DNA of 64,000 nt from Gorsachius magnificus (Eukaryota; Chordata; Aves; Pelecaniformes; Ardeidae). The notes beneath the pieces are model-generated. The model was given only the letters and a program-made list of their open reading frames with translations. It made no database searches and was not told the DNA's origin. Positions 59,851 to 64,000 of this stretch are shown in pieces (position 1 is the stretch's first letter; every line of letters begins with the position of its first letter). Both the position numbers and the translations under genes were made by a program. Where the stretch lies: positions 46,637,099-46,701,098 of the forward strand of contig CM067084.1 in the NCBI GenBank assembly GCA_034008185.1, read 5' to 3'.

Positions 59851-61485
59851 TACCTTTTTTTTTTTTTTTTAAAAGAAAAAACGTTTTCTGGGAAAGACAG
59901 GCCTGCTGTTACTAAAAGCAAATATTTCAGGATATTATAACTGGCTTTTCCTTCATGATTTACCAGGCATATGTGGATAAATATGGCTTTATCATGGCTA
60001 GATCATCAAATTAACCAAACATCACATTTTGGAAAAAAGACTAGTTTCAGAGAAGTAATGTAGTGATGTAATCTGTTTAAATTCAAGGAAGGCACTTATT
60101 ACCATACCCTCACATGAAGCCTTTAATCCCAAACACCTGTGCTTTTAATGGAAAAATTAGGTGATGGTCAGGGAGCTGCAAGACAAGGAGATTAAAATGT
60201 GCTATATTGGAATGGAGATTATGAAGATAGTGGGAGGTTACTAGTGGTGTTTTGCAGTGTAATGACATTAACTTAACCACTGTCCACTTTAGTAGTATCT
60301 ATAAAATTATGTAAAGCTTCATTTTGCTCTAGCTATCAATCCTACAAGCAAAAGTATACAAATTAATTTTCTTTCTCACTTTGAAAACTAACTCTGCTCT
60401 ACGTGGTATCAGAATAGATCTCCAACACCCAGGAGTTAGCATGTACTTCTCATAACTTGAATTTTAGAATTGGATGGGGAAAATACTTATTACATGTAGT
60501 GATTGGTTTATTAAAGATACCTGTGTGGGGCCTACATTATTTGCTGTCTAATGTTAAAGTTACTACTACTACTGAATGTACTAGAAGCATCTAGTTATGA
60601 TTTTTGTCTGTTCCTTCAAATGTGACTTTGGAAGGGACAGTGTTTTAAAGTTTGTCCCAGAAGGCACTTTCAGAGATGGATGACTGAAAACAACTCTCCT
60701 GAATGGCACCTTGCTGTACTTCATAGATCATAACAGCTTTTATTCACCACTGTGATTGTTTTTTAAATTACTACCTGTGGATGAATACTTGAAAGAATTG
60801 GCCTGCTGGCTGCATATTTGGTTTGATTGGGGGCTATCTTGAAGTTGCCTTTAAATTACATGGGGTTCTTGATGATCCCAGCATTTTCTAATCTTTGTAT
60901 AGCATAGTTTGTTTTGTTTCTTAGATTCTTGCAATTTAGGAAGAACAATAATTCTATCTTTAATTCTTTTCTTGTTTAAAAAAAAGTGTGTCATTTCAAG
61001 CTAATATACAGACTTGCTTCTTTTAAAAATGATAAAGATGCTGTTTATTTTGTGTTGTTCTTCCACTTGAAGCTGTAAATTATGCAATGAATAATTACTG
61101 TACTGATAGTTGCTGATGGACTGGAAACTGTTTAATTTACAAGAGATACATTTGTCACAGGGAAAGCTTCAAGTGACACCCGTAACAGTGGTGCACAAAA
61201 GCGATACTGCTTTAATACTTTATTGAAAATATCAACATGGCAGTAGTGTGCTGCATGCTTTTCCACAGGTGGACATTTCATTGGACTGTCACTAGCAAGA
61301 CAGAAGAAAAGAGAGAAAATTGTCATAAAATAAAGAGATAGCCAAAGTTTGTTGAAATATTTTGAATAAACAGCTTTTTTTCAGAAGCTGCGCTGTTGAT
61401 AAGTCTGTATAAAATGTTCTGTTCTTCTGTTTTGATGAAAAACTTTTGTCAGAGGCCCTTTTGAGAGAGTAAAAGACTGGGAAGA
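59851..61485 (+). other. WWC2: WWC2 intron 1
   Basis: AT-rich intron, nothing recognised. Confidence 0.5.
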
Positions 61486-61489
61486 TTTT

Positions 61490-61605
61490 GTTGCTTGTTA
61501 GTCAGGGTACTGGTCTGGAATGCAAAAGAATCTGATTCCAGTTCCTTTCCTGGCTCAGAATGACTTGGTGCTATTGAAAAGCCATCTTCCCCGAATGAAT
61601 GAGAC
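61490..61605 (+). mobile_element. Ancient tRNA-derived (MIR-like) SINE remnant
   Basis: TTAGTCAGGGTACTGGTCTG, then GATTCCAGTTCCTTTCCTGG and CTCAGAATGACTTGGTGC follow the order of a tRNA-derived SINE head: A-box area, B-box GATTCCAGTTCC, then core. Highly diverged. Confidence 0.5.
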
Positions 61606-64000
61606 TAAGAGGTACCTGAACACCACAGGCCTGTTTCCCAAACTGCCGTAACCCACGGCAACAGGCAAATCTAGGTTTCGGTTTTGAAAATGGAACATTT
61701 TGAAAATTTTCTGGGGGGAAAAGCAGACAAATGACTAAAAAGTAACAATGCTGTAGAAATTCCTGTGAAATGTAATTGTTGTCCTCTAGATAGCATTGAG
61801 AGGTGTGCCTATCACTAGAAATACTTAACCAATCAAAGACTTATCTGTAATCGCCATAAATTCCTCGTGGATTTTTATCAACAGCGGTTCTCAGCTTCAG
61901 TTGGCCATGTCCTGTGTGCCCTCTGTTCCTAGCATTTGATCTTTTCTCTTTTCATTCAGAAAATAGCTCGAGTAAATGCAGAAGATAGGAGTGTGATGGA
62001 AAGAGTGGGTCTTAGCCTGTTCAAATATATCAATACATCCATATGAATAGTATGGAATAAATAAAAGGTAGTAAGGGTAATGGCAGCAGGAGAATGCAAC
62101 ATTTTTCAATGCCCTGAAGTCCACAATACATTTTAGCTTGTTGGCAGCTTAATGCCACAACTCAGATTGTTAGCACTGGCAGGAGGAACATGATTTGCTC
62201 TGTACAGTTTGTGTTAGTTTTGCTTCTTGGGCCACAAAGACATGCTTAACCAGGCCTTCCTTCTGCAGATCCCCAAAAACTGAGCTTAGAAGGCTCTAGC
62301 TGTGTTTTGGGCTACCTTTGCCCTTGGAAATTGCTTTTCCCCTTGTGCTTTCTTTTTCTGAGGCATATAGCAGCTGGAGGAAGCGAAACAGAAGGATGCA
62401 AAGACCAGAAGGTCAGGGTTGGGGTGTTCTACTCCTTGTGTTGTATTAGTGGGGAATTTGCAGGCTAGAGACACCCCCCACACCTTAGCCAAGGGATTTT
62501 TCTGATCCTTCTCTACCTCATTCTACACCTAGTGACTGCAAACCGTGCTCCGCAAGCTACACTCTGTCCTGCTTTACTCTACTGACAGACAGACTTAATA
62601 GTCTTTCTGCCTAACGAGAGTATCACAGGAACATCACACTGCATGGATCATTCTGCCTGCATCCCTACTGTCCCGAAGCAGTTATCCATGCTGCAGCACA
62701 CTCTGTTACAACCCATTCACAAGCACTTGGGCCAACCATAAAGGACTTTGGTTATAGCCTAAGCATAGTGAGTGTCAGTACAGTAAAGGTCCTTTGGGCA
62801 TCAATTAAGCTTCCTAGTCAGGTTTGTGAAAGGAAGAGATTTTGTCTTCCTAAAGCCCCATGAAAGGATCAAAAAATGTTCTAGCCTGCTTTTTTTCAGC
62901 TGGCACAGTGGATTGCCATGCTCCATCAACCAGACTAATTCTTTGGCTGCCAGTGAGGGTCACCAAGCACTGCTGCTTCCTTGCATATCTCCCAGCAGCT
63001 GGCTTTAGAGGGACAACAGGAAGAACAATCCAGGCATGGAAAAAACAGGGCGCCAACACTGTCAGTTACTCTGCAAACTATCTGTCTCTATTGCACAAGG
63101 CCATGCATTTCTTCTGCAGGCTCTGGTCAAACGAAGCCAGATGTCATTATCAAAAACTAAATGTGGCGGTGTTTGGTTTCTAGGGGTTGGTTTGGCTTTT
63201 TTTTTTTCTTTTTTCAGTTATGGATTCTAGGATTCCAAATAAAAGATATCTGCTGTTATGATAAGATTCTTGAAGGCAGAAGTCACTTCTAGATGGAACG
63301 TCTTGCACATGTTGATGCAGAAATGCCAGTAATGGTTGAAATACTGTAATGTTAAGAAATGAGCAGTACTGTTGCTCCAGTGGTACCCAGAGACTGCTCT
63401 GGCATCATTTGGTGGACGTCTCTAGTTCTTTAAAGCGATATTGCTATTTATGTAAGTTTATGTAAACCAAACTAAAGACCTTGTTACAATCTGTTTATTG
63501 TTAATACAAGCAATAGAAATACAATTACTACAATGATACATGAAGAAAGTAGTAGGTGAAGGAGAGAAAATGTAATGGGCAAAATGAATCCTTTTTGTAT
63601 CTTTGGCATGAAGCAGTGAAGTCAGAAAAAAGACAGACCCTTTCACTTGGACATAAAGAGCAGAGCTTTTCCACTATGTCTTCGGTGTAAAAACTGATGA
63701 AACACAGCAGTTGGGTTGGGAGAGGACAAAATTACCATATACTGAAAAAGTCAGCAAAGAGCTATGCAGATCACCTTTAAGAAGGAATGCAAGTGCTTTA
63801 TTTTATTGCAAAACACTACCTTTCTTCATTACTGTTTTTACCTATAAAAGTTCAGGTCTTTATAGCATGGCACAAAAGACGGTTGGTATACTGACAACTG
63901 AAAGCATGAAATGATCAGCCCACAAGTGCATTGAAAATGTTTAGAACTAAATGTAAAAGAATGGATTTTTCATTAAACAAGCACGCGATGCTGATGATTC
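61606..64000 (+). other. WWC2: WWC2 intron 1, end of window
   Basis: No exon or named element recognised. The stretch 62280-63180 is somewhat richer in GC and has short open frames on both strands, possibly an old inserted element, but I cannot name it. Confidence 0.45.

Noticed and set aside
1..64000. CRISPR arrays, operons, ribosome binding sites and other prokaryotic features
   Set aside because: The window is vertebrate. I saw no regularly spaced repeats with unique spacers, and gene structure is exon-intron.

Overview
The window is vertebrate nuclear DNA, almost certainly from a bird. Three things show this. Several CR1 (chicken repeat 1) LINE copies are present, two with long open reverse-transcriptase frames. 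Coding sequence is split into small exons with GT-AG splice sites, in an AT-rich background with two CpG islands. Two neighbouring genes can be named from their translated exons: DCTD (dCMP deaminase, minus strand, left) and WWC2 (KIBRA-family scaffold, plus strand, right). The same head-to-head order is known from human 4q35.1.

Layout. Positions 1-430 hold a CR1 fragment. Positions 1421-7301 hold the 5' part of DCTD: two unmistakable coding exons (1421-1556, 2930-3041), and a CpG island at about 6710-7520 with two possible first exons. Positions 7.5-44 kb are mostly non-coding. They contain young and old CR1 copies, ancient MIR-like SINE remnants, unidentified diverged repeats, microsatellites and two GC-rich islets. 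Positions 44.1-45.98 kb are the WWC2 CpG island, with exon 1 (start codon 45124, splice donor after 45254). From 45255 to the window end is the start of WWC2 intron 1, which carries another young CR1 copy; no second WWC2 exon is visible.

Most interesting: on the minus strand between WWC2 and DCTD I see a chain of candidate exons (43.94, 42.77, 31.08, possibly 17.80, then 12.38, 11.26, 11.04, 9.88, 8.48, 8.22 and 8.04 kb). Many have good splice sites. Their reading frames stay phase-compatible within two blocks and end in a stop at 7988-7990, with an AATAAA on the minus strand at 7742-7747. I do not recognise the protein. It may be an undescribed or little-known bird gene, possibly fired divergently from the WWC2 island. 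The chain was found by eye, so individual exons are provisional.

Function. DCTD makes dUMP from dCMP for dTTP synthesis. WWC2 is a WW-domain scaffold linked to Hippo/LATS signalling. They share no pathway; their adjacency is conserved synteny. Regulatory features include one-helical-turn-spaced POU-like sites, a perfect G3T quadruplex motif and an upstream reading frame that overlaps the WWC2 start codon.
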